This document shows, one piece after another, positions 1 through 8,952 of a stretch of DNA of 64,000 bases; position 1 is the first letter of the stretch; each line of letters begins with the position of its first letter. This DNA is from Rhizobium mongolense USDA 1844 (GTDB lineage Bacteria; Pseudomonadota; Alphaproteobacteria; Rhizobiales; Rhizobiaceae). The stretch spans positions 1-64,000 of the forward strand of contig NZ_ATTQ01000026.1 in the NCBI RefSeq assembly GCF_000419765.1. The letters are read 5' to 3'. The notes under the pieces were generated by a model. The model had not been told where the DNA came from. It made no database searches and saw only the letters and a program-made list of their open reading frames with translations. Position numbers and translations under genes: made by a program.

Positions 1-414
1 GGCGCCGGGGGACTACTTGCCGGGCTGGGCCTTTTGGCCATTCCAGGCGTCGGGCCTGTCGTCGCAGCCGGTTGGCTCGCCGCGACCGCGGCTGGCGCCG
101 CCGCTGGCGCAGTTGCTGGCGGAGTTACAGGCGGCCTGATTGGAGCGCTCACCAGTTCGGGAGTCTCGGAAGAGGATGCTCACCTCTATGCGGAGGGCGT
201 GCGTCGGGGCGGGACGCTCGTGACTGCAAGGGTGGAAGAGGGTCGGGTCGCTGAAGCCGAAGCCATCCTCCAGCGCTCCAACTGGGTGGATCCGAGCGAA
301 CGCCGCCGTGCCTATATGGAGGAGGGCTGGACACGGTTCGACGACAGTCTCGATCCCTATAGCCCCGAGCAGATCGAACAGGAGCGGAACCGCTACCGCC
401 GTAACGCACTCTAA
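1..414 (+). CDS. C-terminal part of a glycine-rich general-stress-type protein (partial)
   Basis: The reading frame is open from base 1, so the gene begins outside the window and only its last 137 residues are seen. The visible part starts with an Ala/Gly-rich hydrophobic stretch (GVGPVVAAGWLAATAAGAAA) that could form a glycine-zipper membrane hairpin. It is followed by a soluble tail with GVSEEDAHLYAEGVRRGGTLV and ends in acidic and arginine-rich residues. This arrangement is typical of alpha-proteobacterial proteins annotated as general stress protein or YflT-domain protein, whose N-terminal domain would lie off the left edge. The family assignment rests on that motif only. Function is unknown beyond a presumed role in stress tolerance. 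Confidence 0.6.
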   Translation, partial: GAGGLLAGLGLLAIPGVGPVVAAGWLAATAAGAAAGAVAGGVTGGLIGALTSSGVSEEDAHLYAEGVRRGGTLVTARVEEGRVAEAEAILQRSNWVDPSERRRAYMEEGWTRFDDSLDPYSPEQIEQERNRYRRNAL

Positions 415-555
415 AGAAAGGGCCAGATCGAGCACACCATTGACTTGGTGACCGCTCTGCTCATGGTGTCCCGCGATTGCGTTAAGCGGGACGCCTTTTC
501 GAGGCCCTGGCTACCCGCGTTGCTGTTTGGGACGACCGCGCCAAGACAGCCAGTG

Positions 556-1218
556 TCATGAACCTTCATTCATTCGGATGCAGCCGTCGACGAAGAGATG
601 GGCGCATGCGCGGGCTCTGGCTATAATCTCGTCGTCGGAGATGTCGGAGACCTGTCCCAGCATGACAGCGCGCTGGGGTTCCATGGCCATCATTCCCCGC
701 AGCATACCGGTCGCCAGCGGGACGTCGTCGAGACGGACAGCCTTCAGCTCCACCTGTCTTGTCAGCCAGTCTTCCATCGCCTTGCTGGTGCGCTTGATCG
801 CTTGTTCGTAGAACACGGACGCGATCTCCGGAAAGCGATCGGACTCACTGAGGACAAGCCTCGTGATGATGATCGTTTCGGACGACAGGGTGAGCCGTCC
901 GTAGGCGGCCAGAAGACGTTCCAATCCTTCCTGAAGAGATAGTCCAGACAGGCTCTGGGAGTCGAGTCCGAGAAAATACCTGCTGATCTTCGTCGAGATG
1001 ACGTCGGAGAACAGGTCCGCCTTGGCGGGGAACAGCCTATAGAGCGTCTTGGTCGAGACGCCCGCGGTCTGAGCGATCGTGCTAATGCTGGCGGACGCAT
1101 ATCCAGCTTTCTTGAACTGGTCGTTCGCCGCGTCGATGATGACGCGTCTCGTCTCCTCGTCGGACCGGACCTGCGGTCTGCCGCGCGAACGTTTCTCTAC
1201 CTGGGCATTTTGCTGCAT
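556..1218 (-). CDS. TetR/AcrR-family repressor of the adjacent efflux pump (EmrR-like)
   Basis: A TetR-type DNA-binding protein of about 220 residues. The N-terminal helix-turn-helix is clear (RRVIIDAANDQFKKAGY, then ISTIAQTAGVSTKTLYRLFP), followed by an all-helical ligand-binding domain of the AefR-like type. It is divergent from the emrAB-type pump at 1992-4823, the usual layout for a local repressor of a multidrug pump. S. meliloti EmrR-EmrAB and R. etli RmrR-RmrAB are known examples that respond to flavonoids; the ligand here is inferred only. An 11-bp-arm inverted repeat lies just upstream at 1257-1286, so autoregulation is likely. Start: the ATG at 1218 is preferred. A GTG at 1245 would add nine residues, but neither start has a strong ribosome-binding site. 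Confidence 0.85.
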   Translation of the reverse strand: MQQNAQVEKRSRGRPQVRSDEETRRVIIDAANDQFKKAGYASASISTIAQTAGVSTKTLYRLFPAKADLFSDVISTKISRYFLGLDSQSLSGLSLQEGLERLLAAYGRLTLSSETIIITRLVLSESDRFPEIASVFYEQAIKRTSKAMEDWLTRQVELKAVRLDDVPLATGMLRGMMAMEPQRAVMLGQVSDISDDEIIARARACAHLFVDGCIRMNEGS

Positions 1219-1256
1219 CTTCAATTCCAATGTTGCCGTTGGCACACCATAGTCAT

Positions 1257-1286
1257 AATTTAGGAAAATATCAAGTTTCCTAAATT
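1257..1286. promoter_or_regulatory. Operator 1 for the TetR-type repressor (perfect 11-bp inverted repeat)
   Basis: AATTTAGGAAA, an 8-base spacer, then TTTCCTAAATT: a perfect dyad directly upstream of the tetR start. The GGAA and TTCC cores are 16 bases apart (G to C). The same geometry recurs at 1853-1882 and 1908-1937 in front of the pump genes, which supports recognition by the same dimeric repressor. Confidence 0.75.
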
Positions 1287-1369
1287 GTCGAATGTTCGAT
1301 GCGAGGGCAATCCATGTCGGTATCGTTTCCAGGCGGCTGGAAAGCCGTCAGCACCGAGCGGGATCGTAA

Positions 1370-1603
1370 AACGACGGCCGGCCGGAACCCAAGGCGCTGC
1401 CATGGCTGCTGCTAGTGAAGCCGACCGCCGATGTCTGGATACTGATGATGATTTGCCTGTTTGCTATCCCTAGTGGCGTTACCCTGGGCTGGCGGCTTCA
1501 CGGCATGTTGGACAAGAGTCAGATCTATCGCGCTTGCTACGGATTGTTAACTTTAACGGCGGTGAAATTGCTGTGGGACGGCGTTTCCGGATTTTTCGCG
1601 TGA
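1370..1603 (+). pseudogene. C-terminal fragment of a TauE/SafE-type (TSUP) membrane permease
   Basis: An open stretch of about 77 codons that ends LDKSQIYRACYGLLTLTAVK followed by LLWDGVSGFFA. This pattern (short loop, RACYGLLTLTAVKLLWDG helix, stop) resembles the last transmembrane segment of TSUP-family sulfite or organosulfur exporters. The upstream helices are missing and a stop codon at 1367-1369 closes the frame, so this is read as a truncated relic. The family call rests on the C-terminal motif only. It sits between the repressor and the pump and is probably inert. Confidence 0.4.
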
Positions 1604-1852
1604 GCGCGAATGCCATAAGGAGATCCAGGCCTCGTTCCTTCCTCCAGATTGGATCGGATCCTTGGGTCTCCTGATCGGAAGTCCCGATCGGAATGCCGAT
1701 GCTAAAACCCGGCGCCGGAGCCACAGTTTCGGGCCGTGCGAGCGACCAAGCGAAGGCCCACCAGCGCTTTCGAGCCGAAGGCTATGCCTGAGCCGTGCTC
1801 GCGATCGCACCCATTTCCTGTCCGGCCATCCGGGACTGCGGACGGTCACTTT

Positions 1853-1882
1853 TATTTTGGAACATGATAATTTTCCAAATTC
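1853..1882. promoter_or_regulatory. Operator 2 for the TetR-type repressor
   Basis: TTTTGGAA, a spacer, then TTCCAAA: a near-perfect dyad with the same 16-base core-to-core spacing as operator 1. It lies just upstream of the likely -35 box of the pump promoter. Confidence 0.7.
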
Positions 1883-1885
1883 TTC

Positions 1886-1913
1886 TTGACATCGCAAAGA
1901 TAGCGCATATTTT
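1886..1913 (+). promoter_or_regulatory. Probable sigma-70 promoter of the efflux operon
   Basis: TTGACA at 1886-1891 and TATTTT at 1908-1913 are separated by 16 bases. The promoter is bracketed by operators 2 and 3, and operator 3 overlaps the -10 box, as expected for direct repression. The start codon of the HlyD-type gene is about 80 bases downstream. Confidence 0.55.
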
Positions 1914-1937
1914 GGAAAATAGAAATTTTCCTTAATG
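1908..1937. promoter_or_regulatory. Operator 3 for the TetR-type repressor
   Basis: TTTTGGAAAAT, a short spacer, then AATTTTCCTTAA: an imperfect dyad with the same 16-base spacing between GGAA and TTCC cores as operators 1 and 2. It overlaps the predicted -10 box. Confidence 0.65.
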
Positions 1938-1991
1938 GGACCAAGCGGCTGCGGCCCAAGCGACGGCAACCGAAAATCAGGAGTGATCTCA

Positions 1992-3185
1992 ATGGACGAG
2001 AACGTTATCGCACTGACTGGCAAGCCCGACCGCAAGGCTACCGTATCCGAAATACCGGCACAGCCTGCAACTGCGGAAGCCGCGCAGCCGGCTATCGCGA
2101 CACCGGTTGCCGCGCCGACTGCTTTGATCGACGCCAAGAAAAAGGGCGGCGGCATCAAGAAGCTCGCAATGAGCGTCTCGCTCTTCGCAGTCATCGCAGG
2201 CGCTGCCTACTACGGCCACAACTACTGGACGGTCGGACGCTTCGAAGTCGCGACCGACGACGCTTATATCAAGGCCGACAACAGCGCGATCGCGCCCAAG
2301 ATTTCGGGTTACCTTGCCAAGGTTCTCGTCGGCGACAACCAGACCGTCGAAGCCGGGCAGGTCCTTGCGACGATCGACGATCGCGACTACGCGACGGCGC
2401 TCGAGCAGGCGAGGGCGGACGTCGATGCGGCGCGCGCCACGGTCGACGCCAAGAAGGCTGCGCTCGAAACACAGCAGTCCGTGATTGCGGCTGCACAGGC
2501 GTCCGTCGAAGTCGACCGCGCCAACGAGACCTTCGCCGAGCAGAACGACAAGCGCTATTCGCGGCTTGCCACCAACGGCTATGCTCCGGTCCAGACGGCG
2601 CAGCAGGCGTCGGCCCAGATCGCTGCCAACCGAGCCACCACGGCTCGCGACGTTGCGGCGCTCGAAGGAGCGATGAAGCAGGTTGACATCCTCAAGGCCG
2701 AACTGGCCCAGGCGGCCGCTGCGCTGGCACGCGATCAGGCGATCCAGCATCAGGCCGAACTCAATCTTTCATACTCGAATGTCGTTGCTCCGATCGATGG
2801 CGTCGTCGGCAACCGCACTCTTCGCGTCGGCCAGTACGTCCAGGCAGGCACGCAGCTCATGACGGTTGTCCCGACAAAGGCCGCGTATGTCATCGCGAAC
2901 TACAAGGAAACGCAGTTGACGGACGTGCACCCCGGACAGCCGGTCGACATCGACGTCGACATGTTCCCCGGTCATATCTATCACGGTCGCGTCGAAAGCC
3001 TGGCCCCTGCCAGTGGGCAGGAATTCGCTCTCCTTCCTCCGGACAACGCGACGGGCAACTTCACAAAGGTCGTGCAGCGCATTCCGGTGCGCATCGTGCT
3101 CGACGTGGAAAGTGCAGCCTCGGGCGATCTCCGCCCCGGCATGTCCGTCACCCCAACCATCGATACCAAGACCGGCAACGAATAG
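1992..3185 (+). CDS. HlyD/EmrA-type membrane fusion protein of an efflux pump
   Basis: A periplasmic adaptor of 397 residues. Residues about 50-75 form one membrane anchor (LAMSVSLFAVIAGAAYYG). It is followed by the first half of the biotinyl-lipoyl domain (DDAYIKADNSAIAPKISGYL), a long Ala/Gln-rich helical hairpin with coiled-coil character, the second lipoyl half (YSNVVAPIDGVVGNRTLRVG), and a beta-barrel domain. It would link the inner-membrane DHA2 transporter encoded next to an outer-membrane channel that is not in this window. The start at 1992 is chosen over an upstream in-frame ATG (1935) because AGGAG stands seven bases before it and because 1935 falls within operator 3. It is co-transcribed with the MFS gene 39 bases downstream and probably repressed by the divergent TetR protein. 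Confidence 0.9.
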   Translation: MDENVIALTGKPDRKATVSEIPAQPATAEAAQPAIATPVAAPTALIDAKKKGGGIKKLAMSVSLFAVIAGAAYYGHNYWTVGRFEVATDDAYIKADNSAIAPKISGYLAKVLVGDNQTVEAGQVLATIDDRDYATALEQARADVDAARATVDAKKAALETQQSVIAAAQASVEVDRANETFAEQNDKRYSRLATNGYAPVQTAQQASAQIAANRATTARDVAALEGAMKQVDILKAELAQAAAALARDQAIQHQAELNLSYSNVVAPIDGVVGNRTLRVGQYVQAGTQLMTVVPTKAAYVIANYKETQLTDVHPGQPVDIDVDMFPGHIYHGRVESLAPASGQEFALLPPDNATGNFTKVVQRIPVRIVLDVESAASGDLRPGMSVTPTIDTKTGNE

Positions 3186-3224
3186 CCGCCCGGGGAACCG
3201 ACAAGGATCCAGGAGGATCAAGTC

Positions 3225-4823
3225 ATGACTAACGTCACAGCGTTGCCGACATCAGCCGCAATACCGGTATCGGCCGGCTCGCAGAAGGCCGGCGCCAAGG
3301 AATGGATCGCCGTTCTCGCAGGAATGATCGGTGCCTTCATGGCAATTCTCAACATCCAGATCACAAACGCCTCGCTTCTCGACATCGAAGGCGGTATCGG
3401 GACGGGAGTCGACAACGGAGCTTGGATCTCGACCTCGTATCTGATCGGCGAGATTATCGTCATTCCACTGACGGCATACTTCAGCAGCGTGTTCTCATTC
3501 CGCAGATACATTCTGGTGAACACGATCCTGTTCCCGCTTTTCTCGATGGCGTGCGCCTTCACCCACGACCTTAATTCCATGATCGCGATGCGTGGCCTCC
3601 AAGGATTCGCCGGTGGCATCCTCATTCCCATGGCATTCACCATGGTCCTGACGAAACTGCCGAAGCCGCAGCAGCCGATCGGCCTTGCGATCTTCGCACT
3701 GTCGGTCACCTTTGCACCTGCGATCGGCCCGACGATCGGTGGCTACCTGACCGAGAACTACGGGTGGCAGACGATCTTCTTCATCAACACGATCCCCAGC
3801 GCGATTATGGCGGTCGCGCTCGCCGCGACCCTCGACAAGCAGCCCATGCGTCTCGACCTTCTACGCGAAGGCGACTGGGCGGGCATCTTCACCATGGCAA
3901 TCGGTCTGGCCGCACTGCAGACGGTACTCGAGGAGGGCAACAAGGACGACTGGTTCTCGTCGCCGTTCATTCTGAAGCTCAGCGTCGTGGCGTTCGTATT
4001 CCTCGCAGCGTTCATCTGGATCGAACTGACTGTCGAAAAGCCACTCGTGAAGCTGCGGCTGCTCAAGCAGCGGAACTTCGGTATCGGCGTTGCAGTCAAC
4101 GTGCTCGTCGGCGTCGCTCTATTCGGCACAGTCTACATCCTTCCCCAATATCTTGGGCAGGTGCAGCGCTACAACGCGCAGGAAATCGGCAACGTCCTGG
4201 CATGGACAGGCCTGCCGCAACTGCTGCTTATTCCGCTGGTTCCGATCATGATGAAGCGTTTCGACGCCCGCTATATCGGCTTCCTTGGCATCAGCATCTT
4301 TGCGATTAGCTGCTTCATGAACGTCATGCTTTCGCCGGACAATGGGGGCGATCAGTTCTGGATCCCGAACATCGTGCGAGCCATCGGCCAGGCACTCGTG
4401 CTGACGCCGATCACCGCGATCACGACGGGCAGCATCGCCCAGGCGGACGCTGCTGCGGCTTCAGGTCTGACGAACATGCTGAGAAACCTCGGCGGCGCCG
4501 TCGGCACGGCCACTCTGGGAACCGTCCTCACAAAACGCGAACAGTTCCATTCGAACATCATTGGCCAGTCCATCACGGCCAGCCGAGACGAGGTCAGGCA
4601 GCGCCTCGACCAGCTTACGGGCTACTTCCAGGCCCACGGTGTCTCGGACCACGCCAAGGCTACGGGCCAGGCGGTGGTCACTTTGGGCAGGATCGTCAAG
4701 CGCCAGGCCCTCATCATGGGCTTCAGCGACACGTTCGCGGTCATCGGCGTCGTCCTGGCGATCGCAGCGGTCGCGCTTCTGCTTACTAAGCGTACGAGTG
4801 GCGGCGGCGCCGGAGCGCACTGA
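3225..4823 (+). CDS. DHA2-type major facilitator drug exporter (EmrB-like)
   Basis: An inner-membrane transporter of 532 residues, the usual size for 14-helix DHA2 exporters. Features include LNIQITNASLLDIEGGIGTG at the end of helix 1, a motif-C-like segment in helix 5 (FAPAIGPTIGGYL), and repeated hydrophobic helices to the C terminus. It pairs with the EmrA-like adaptor just upstream to expel toxic compounds in exchange for protons. AGGAGG precedes the ATG by eight bases. In rhizobia such pumps export plant phenolics or antibiotics, but the substrate here cannot be read from sequence. Confidence 0.92.
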   Translation: MTNVTALPTSAAIPVSAGSQKAGAKEWIAVLAGMIGAFMAILNIQITNASLLDIEGGIGTGVDNGAWISTSYLIGEIIVIPLTAYFSSVFSFRRYILVNTILFPLFSMACAFTHDLNSMIAMRGLQGFAGGILIPMAFTMVLTKLPKPQQPIGLAIFALSVTFAPAIGPTIGGYLTENYGWQTIFFINTIPSAIMAVALAATLDKQPMRLDLLREGDWAGIFTMAIGLAALQTVLEEGNKDDWFSSPFILKLSVVAFVFLAAFIWIELTVEKPLVKLRLLKQRNFGIGVAVNVLVGVALFGTVYILPQYLGQVQRYNAQEIGNVLAWTGLPQLLLIPLVPIMMKRFDARYIGFLGISIFAISCFMNVMLSPDNGGDQFWIPNIVRAIGQALVLTPITAITTGSIAQADAAAASGLTNMLRNLGGAVGTATLGTVLTKREQFHSNIIGQSITASRDEVRQRLDQLTGYFQAHGVSDHAKATGQAVVTLGRIVKRQALIMGFSDTFAVIGVVLAIAAVALLLTKRTSGGGAGAH

Positions 4824-5245
4824 GGCCGCCACCCGCTATACCTCTGCATATTGTGATGGCACGGGAGATGGTCGCTCTTCGGATTGGACCTGCCGTCTCC
4901 TGGGCTGGCCTGGCCGGACCGAGGGAACAAAGAAATCTATCGGCTGGCGCTCTTTCAGACGGGATGCGCGACGACGGGCCCATGATCTTGGACGCAAACG
5001 CAAACCGAACGCAACGCTGACTCTCGTATCTTCTTCATATCCGATCTCCGATCGGCTGCAACCCAGAATAATTTACAGCTGCTCAAGGCACCTACAACTC
5101 CATGCCGTCATTGGGACGGAGTGAGGCTTGTCGCGCGACGCCCTGTCGTGGGCGCGAATTGTACTTCTATTGCGCGCGGTGATTTTTGTGTATGACGGTT
5201 TTGCGACAGAAACTGTCGCGATGATCCTTGGAGGGAAGAGGGAAC
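4824..5245. other. Intergenic stretch without a recognisable gene
   Basis: Open frames here are short and lack family motifs or ribosome-binding sites. The only structured element is the dyad at 5203-5219. No terminator hairpin was seen after the pump gene. Confidence 0.5.
5203..5219. promoter_or_regulatory. Perfect 7-bp dyad upstream of a small gene
   Basis: GCGACAG, AAA, CTGTCGC. It ends 26 bases before the GTG start of the gene at 5246, a good position for an operator overlapping the transcription start. The binding protein is unknown. Confidence 0.4.
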
Positions 5246-5587
5246 GTGAGCGAAAAACGGAAACGAGTTTACGAAGCGCTTTTGGATGGCGCCACAGAAG
5301 GTCTTTCCAGCAAGGCGCTCTACGATTTCGTGCTGCGCCGCTGTCCTAAAGCCACCAGCAAGAAGATTGTGCGTGCCTCGCTTCTTGCTCTTTCGGATCC
5401 TCACGTGAGGGATAGGAATGTTCTGCATACCATTTACGCGCTTGCGATAGCGCACCGAATGGATGAGGTCGGGTCGGCGAGTGATCCCGATGATGAGGAA
5501 GATCCTGCGGAAAAGAGCCCGGTTCTGCGCAAGCTGAAGAAGAAGGCCCCCTCCGCTTCGGCGCCTCGTGAAGCAACTCCGAATTGA
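5246..5587 (+). CDS. Small basic/acidic hypothetical protein
   Basis: A 113-residue soluble protein. The N-terminal half is helical and basic (KRKRVYEALLDGATEGLSSK, then KATSKKIVRASLLALSD). The C-terminal part is an acidic run (DPDDEEDPAEKSP) followed by a lysine-rich tail. The N-terminal half could be a small winged-helix-like fold, but no family is recognised. The GTG at 5246 is preferred because GAGGGAA lies just upstream. A small operator-like dyad precedes it and a rho-independent terminator follows at 5797-5819, so it is probably a single-gene transcript. Function unknown. Confidence 0.6.
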   Translation: MSEKRKRVYEALLDGATEGLSSKALYDFVLRRCPKATSKKIVRASLLALSDPHVRDRNVLHTIYALAIAHRMDEVGSASDPDDEEDPAEKSPVLRKLKKKAPSASAPREATPN

Positions 5588-5796
5588 ACTTGGCACCTTG
5601 ATCGTCCAGCACCAAGAACAAGGTATTCACCAATAGCTGCTATATTCGGGAGGACTGATCATTCTCCTCGCCAATTTCAAGCTATAAGCAACAATCACTG
5701 TTTCATTTCGGGAAGCGACCCGGAACTGTCACGGTAACCGAATACAGTGCTTACATCTGGTTGGGCGTTTTTCCCCCTTGACCAGACCGCTCTCTT

Positions 5797-5819
5797 GCCC
5801 GCCGTCGGCGGGCTTTTTT
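5797..5819 (+). terminator. Rho-independent terminator
   Basis: GCCCGCC, a three-base loop, GGCGGGC, then six T residues. The T tract is on the plus strand, so it stops rightward transcripts, most simply that of the gene at 5246 or a small RNA from 5588-5796. It also separates that transcript from the convergent CYTH/CHAD gene. Confidence 0.85.
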
Positions 5820-5825
5820 CACCAT

Positions 5826-7277
5826 TCAACGCCAGAACCGTTTTGCATCCACGACGTCGTCGAGCGCGGTCTGTGCTTCATCGATCAAGTCTTGCTTGTC
5901 GGCATGCGAGATGACCGAGCTCGCAGCCGGATGATCTTCCAGACCATGCTTCTTCAAGACGCTTGGCCCTGTTGCGAGGTCGTTCAGAGCGCCAAGGTGA
6001 TCCTGCAGGTCGCCCATCGCCGAAATGAACCGCTTGTGGCGGCGCACGCCGCGTTTGTCGGGAAAGAGCGAGCCGAAGAACTCGGCTGCATACCTCAGTT
6101 TCTTAGCATCCTTACGAGCCTCGTGACGTTGTTCGTCGTCAACCTTTGCAAGGGCACGGCCATGCTTCTTGAGCTTCTTGCGCATCCGGTCGAGCGCCTG
6201 ACAGGCGAAATCGACGGCCGTCCCATTGGGATCATCGACGGTCTCCGGCCGGTCGAGGTACTCACCGCAGTGAAGCCATTCGTTGAAGTCGAGCATCAGG
6301 GAACGGGCGCGCGAGGACTGAAGGGCGTCGATGACGTTGTCATAGGCGGCGTTGCGTGCACTCTTCAGCCGGTCATGCATGTCGGCATCCTTGGCCTTGA
6401 CGAGGAGAACGTCCAGGTTTCGGGCGTCGCCTAGTGTTCCCGCCAGCCATCGGAGCTCATCCTTCAGGCGCTCTGCTTCTGCATCAGCAAGCAGCGGCTT
6501 GTAGAGTGAAAAGGCAGAGCGGAGGCGTCTGAGCGCCACGCGTGACTGATGGAGAGCCTCCGCATACCTTCGGCAAAGGAGGACATCCTCATTCAGCCTG
6601 AATTGCCGGAAGCAGGATTGAGCGATGGCTTGAAAGGATCTGACCGCGTTCATGTTCCGGTCCAGATCGACGGGTTCCGCCTTGAACATGAACTGCTGCG
6701 GCCCGATGAGCTGATAACCACGGCCCGCCTTGGACTGAACGCCGAAACGAACGGGCGCAACGGCTTCGATCCGTCTTGCGAGAACGAACAGATTTTGGCT
6801 GTCACCGTCCTTCAGCTCAAGCTCGACCTCGCAGATTGGTGTTCTTCGCTCTCCCGAAATCACGGTTCCCTGGTCCACGACCACCTCGATCTGTGATCCG
6901 TTCTCGATTGGGTTCCAGACCCGTCTGTCAACCTGGACAGCGAACTGGGGAGCGACGTCAAGGTCAGGTCCGAACTCGGTCTGCAGCGGACTGGAATGAT
7001 CTAACTGGGGCGTGTTCGCGGTCAAAGGAGTCTCCCACTCCGACCGTGCGAAGAGCGAGGCGCTTGATCCTGTCGCCTTTACCGTCTGCATCAAGGCCTC
7101 GCCGGTGCGGCGGATACGCAGGGTGAAGCCTGCCTTGAAGAGTTGATGATCGGGCGTGTCGAAGTATGTCGAGTGCTGGCTGAGGACGTCTTCGGGCTCT
7201 CCGAGAAAATCGGAAGCGAGCAGCTCTTTGACTGCTTCAGGTGACAGCTCGAGTTTCAATTCGATTTCGGCAGCCAA
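5826..7277 (-). CDS. CYTH and CHAD domain protein (probable inorganic triphosphatase)
   Basis: About 483 residues with two domains. The N-terminal CYTH domain opens with the metal-binding ExExK signature (EIELKLE) and has the triphosphate-tunnel pattern (TYFDTPDHQLFKAGFTLRIR, then ICEVELELKDG). The C-terminal CHAD domain is helical with conserved histidines and basic residues (HQSRVALRRLRSAF; RHEARKDAKKLRYAAEF), which in this family bind polyphosphate. Bacterial CYTH-CHAD proteins hydrolyse inorganic triphosphate or associate with polyphosphate granules. The TTG at 7277 is taken as the start because GGAG lies seven bases upstream and the family normally begins just before EIELKLE. An ATG at 7355 would add 26 residues. 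Nothing suggests an operon. Confidence 0.9.
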   Translation of the reverse strand: MAAEIELKLELSPEAVKELLASDFLGEPEDVLSQHSTYFDTPDHQLFKAGFTLRIRRTGEALMQTVKATGSSASLFARSEWETPLTANTPQLDHSSPLQTEFGPDLDVAPQFAVQVDRRVWNPIENGSQIEVVVDQGTVISGERRTPICEVELELKDGDSQNLFVLARRIEAVAPVRFGVQSKAGRGYQLIGPQQFMFKAEPVDLDRNMNAVRSFQAIAQSCFRQFRLNEDVLLCRRYAEALHQSRVALRRLRSAFSLYKPLLADAEAERLKDELRWLAGTLGDARNLDVLLVKAKDADMHDRLKSARNAAYDNVIDALQSSRARSLMLDFNEWLHCGEYLDRPETVDDPNGTAVDFACQALDRMRKKLKKHGRALAKVDDEQRHEARKDAKKLRYAAEFFGSLFPDKRGVRRHKRFISAMGDLQDHLGALNDLATGPSVLKKHGLEDHPAASSVISHADKQDLIDEAQTALDDVVDAKRFWR

Positions 7278-7828
7278 GGATGATCTCCAAGGTTCGTTCG
7301 AAGCCAGCAGATAGTTCAGCCGTGTCACGGTATCATGAGGGCGAGATGTGAGCATGTCATTGTAGTGGAAAAGATCGATCTTGCCGAGGCTGGATTCGAG
7401 TTGACCCGTTCACCAGGGTGCCGTCCGCTTGACGAGCATGCGCCCATCGAAGGACGACGATGCTACAGGATCGATCGCTATCGCAGCCGGCCCGGATTGC
7501 AAAAGCTGCTCCAAAAACTTCGATGATGCGCAACAATGGTGCTTCGCGGCCAGAAATCAGCCAGAAGTATAAGTCACGTTCAATCATGCTTTGATTTCAA
7601 TGAAGGACGCCACTTTTTCTTCGGGCTTCCTGAACGCGCGACCAGCGGCACAGAATGTGATCTCGGTCGAGGACCAGAGAACGCGACTTATGCCTGTTGG
7701 TCATCCCGAGCGAGGCAGGATTTTCGTACAAATGAAACCACTGCCGACTGATCGTCGCCGGGACACCAGCAGCCTCCAATTGTTTTCCCAGAACGAGGGA
7801 GAGCTAATGCGGATTTTGGTCCTGCGTT
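7278..7828. other. Intergenic stretch without a supported gene
   Basis: Short overlapping frames occur on both strands but none shows a ribosome-binding site together with a family motif. The promoter of the CYTH/CHAD gene should lie near 7280-7400. Confidence 0.4.
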
Positions 7829-8038
7829 TCAAAGATCGCACGTCGGTATTTTGCGAGACGCGCCACACTTTGCGGACATCAATAGGTCAAGGTCGGTGGA
7901 GGATGGTCCGAACTTCTCATAGAGGCGCTTTGCCTCTTGCTCATCGAGCCGGTATTTCCTGGCAAATTCGTTCACACTGTACGGACGGCCGCGCATAACC
8001 TTTCGCAGCGGCTTCTCCGCATTCAAGACATTGGTCAT
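7829..8038 (-). CDS. Small conserved-looking hypothetical protein
   Basis: A 69-residue protein with the pattern RGRPYSVNEFARKYRLDEQE followed by AKRLYEKFGPSSTDLDLLM. It resembles the short one-domain helical proteins common in Rhizobiaceae, loosely similar in layout to DUF3606-type proteins, and may have an HTH-like fold. The start at 8038 follows AGGAGG by five bases, a strong site that excludes the longer in-frame start at 8056. Function unknown. Confidence 0.6.
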   Translation of the reverse strand: MTNVLNAEKPLRKVMRGRPYSVNEFARKYRLDEQEAKRLYEKFGPSSTDLDLLMSAKCGASRKIPTCDL

Positions 8039-8280
8039 GATGTCCTCCTCTGACATCCCCGAGGGTGCGCATATCGGCGGTGAAAGAGTTGACTGACGCC
8101 AATGCCAGCCTGAACTTCACCTACGGGATGAAGTCACCAACGCATTCGCTGACTGATTGTTTCGTCTCATGCGTTTAAGGCCGCCTTGGAATCTGCCCTT
8201 CTCCGCGACTTCATTCAGGGCGTTCTTCTGCAAACTGACGACCTTGTGCATTGCAACAAGCCGCACAGATGTTTCTGTCG

Positions 8281-8952
8281 TTAGGCGGCGAGCCTTTGGA
8301 CATCAATGCGTCGATCGTCGGCGGAAACGGTGATCTCGAAGTGGTCGGCCTGCACAACGTTGCGAATGTTCCGCGGCCGGTGTGCGACAATGTTCACGCC
8401 GGCTCTGCGCCGCAGGCTGTCATAAAGGATGCCGGCCGCGCCGTTCGAACGCACGTGCTCACCAAGCGCTTGCGACGCGGCGTAGCAGGTGCCGTCATAG
8501 ATCTCGGGCCGCAGCATCTGCTCTCCACGAATGTCGAGGTAATCTCCAAGCAGGATGGCCGTGTAGCTTCGATAGGTGCGCGTCATCGTTGCCACACTCC
8601 GCGCAACAGCTTCGCGCCGAAGATGATGGCCAACCTCGGCTGCGGCTGTGCGGAGATCGTCGGCGGCATACCATGCGCCGAGATCGGGGCCGTTAAACCG
8701 CATTCCTCCCGGCGCAACATGGAGAAATGCCGCCATCACAATACTGGAATTGGGAGTGCCGTAGACCCATTCCCCCTGGGGGAGTCGTTGGATGCGGTCG
8801 GCAACAAGACGGTCATTGGTCCAGCCGGCAAGCTCCATCACGGCTTCGAGATCGGCCGCCGTCGCAACGGTATCAAACAGCCCGATTGGCGGAAATCGTG
8901 ATGGGATCAGCCGGTACGAAGGATGCGGCGCCTGAGCAAAACGATCAGTCAC
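8281..8952 (-). CDS. RES-domain toxin of a type II toxin-antitoxin system
   Basis: A 223-residue RES-family protein named for its Arg, Glu and Ser residues. Visible patterns are YRLIPSRFPP near the N terminus, GEWVYGTPNSSIVMAAFLHV, TRTYRSYTAILLGDYLDIRG, and the late AAGILYDSLRRRAGVNIV segment. Characterised RES toxins such as MbcT degrade NAD+ and stop growth. The gene follows its antitoxin with a GTGA overlap (start GTG at 8952, antitoxin stop at 8949-8951), the standard order for Xre-RES modules. It appears complete and is one of only two intact toxin-antitoxin pairs in the window. Confidence 0.85.
   Translation of the reverse strand: MTDRFAQAPHPSYRLIPSRFPPIGLFDTVATAADLEAVMELAGWTNDRLVADRIQRLPQGEWVYGTPNSSIVMAAFLHVAPGGMRFNGPDLGAWYAADDLRTAAAEVGHHLRREAVARSVATMTRTYRSYTAILLGDYLDIRGEQMLRPEIYDGTCYAASQALGEHVRSNGAAGILYDSLRRRAGVNIVAHRPRNIRNVVQADHFEITVSADDRRIDVQRLAA

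Noticed and set aside
7591..7998. Long rightward frame of 135 codons
   Set aside because: No ribosome-binding site or family motif. It overlaps the better-supported minus-strand gene at 7829-8038, and its translation is Arg/Ser/Thr-rich as in shadow frames.
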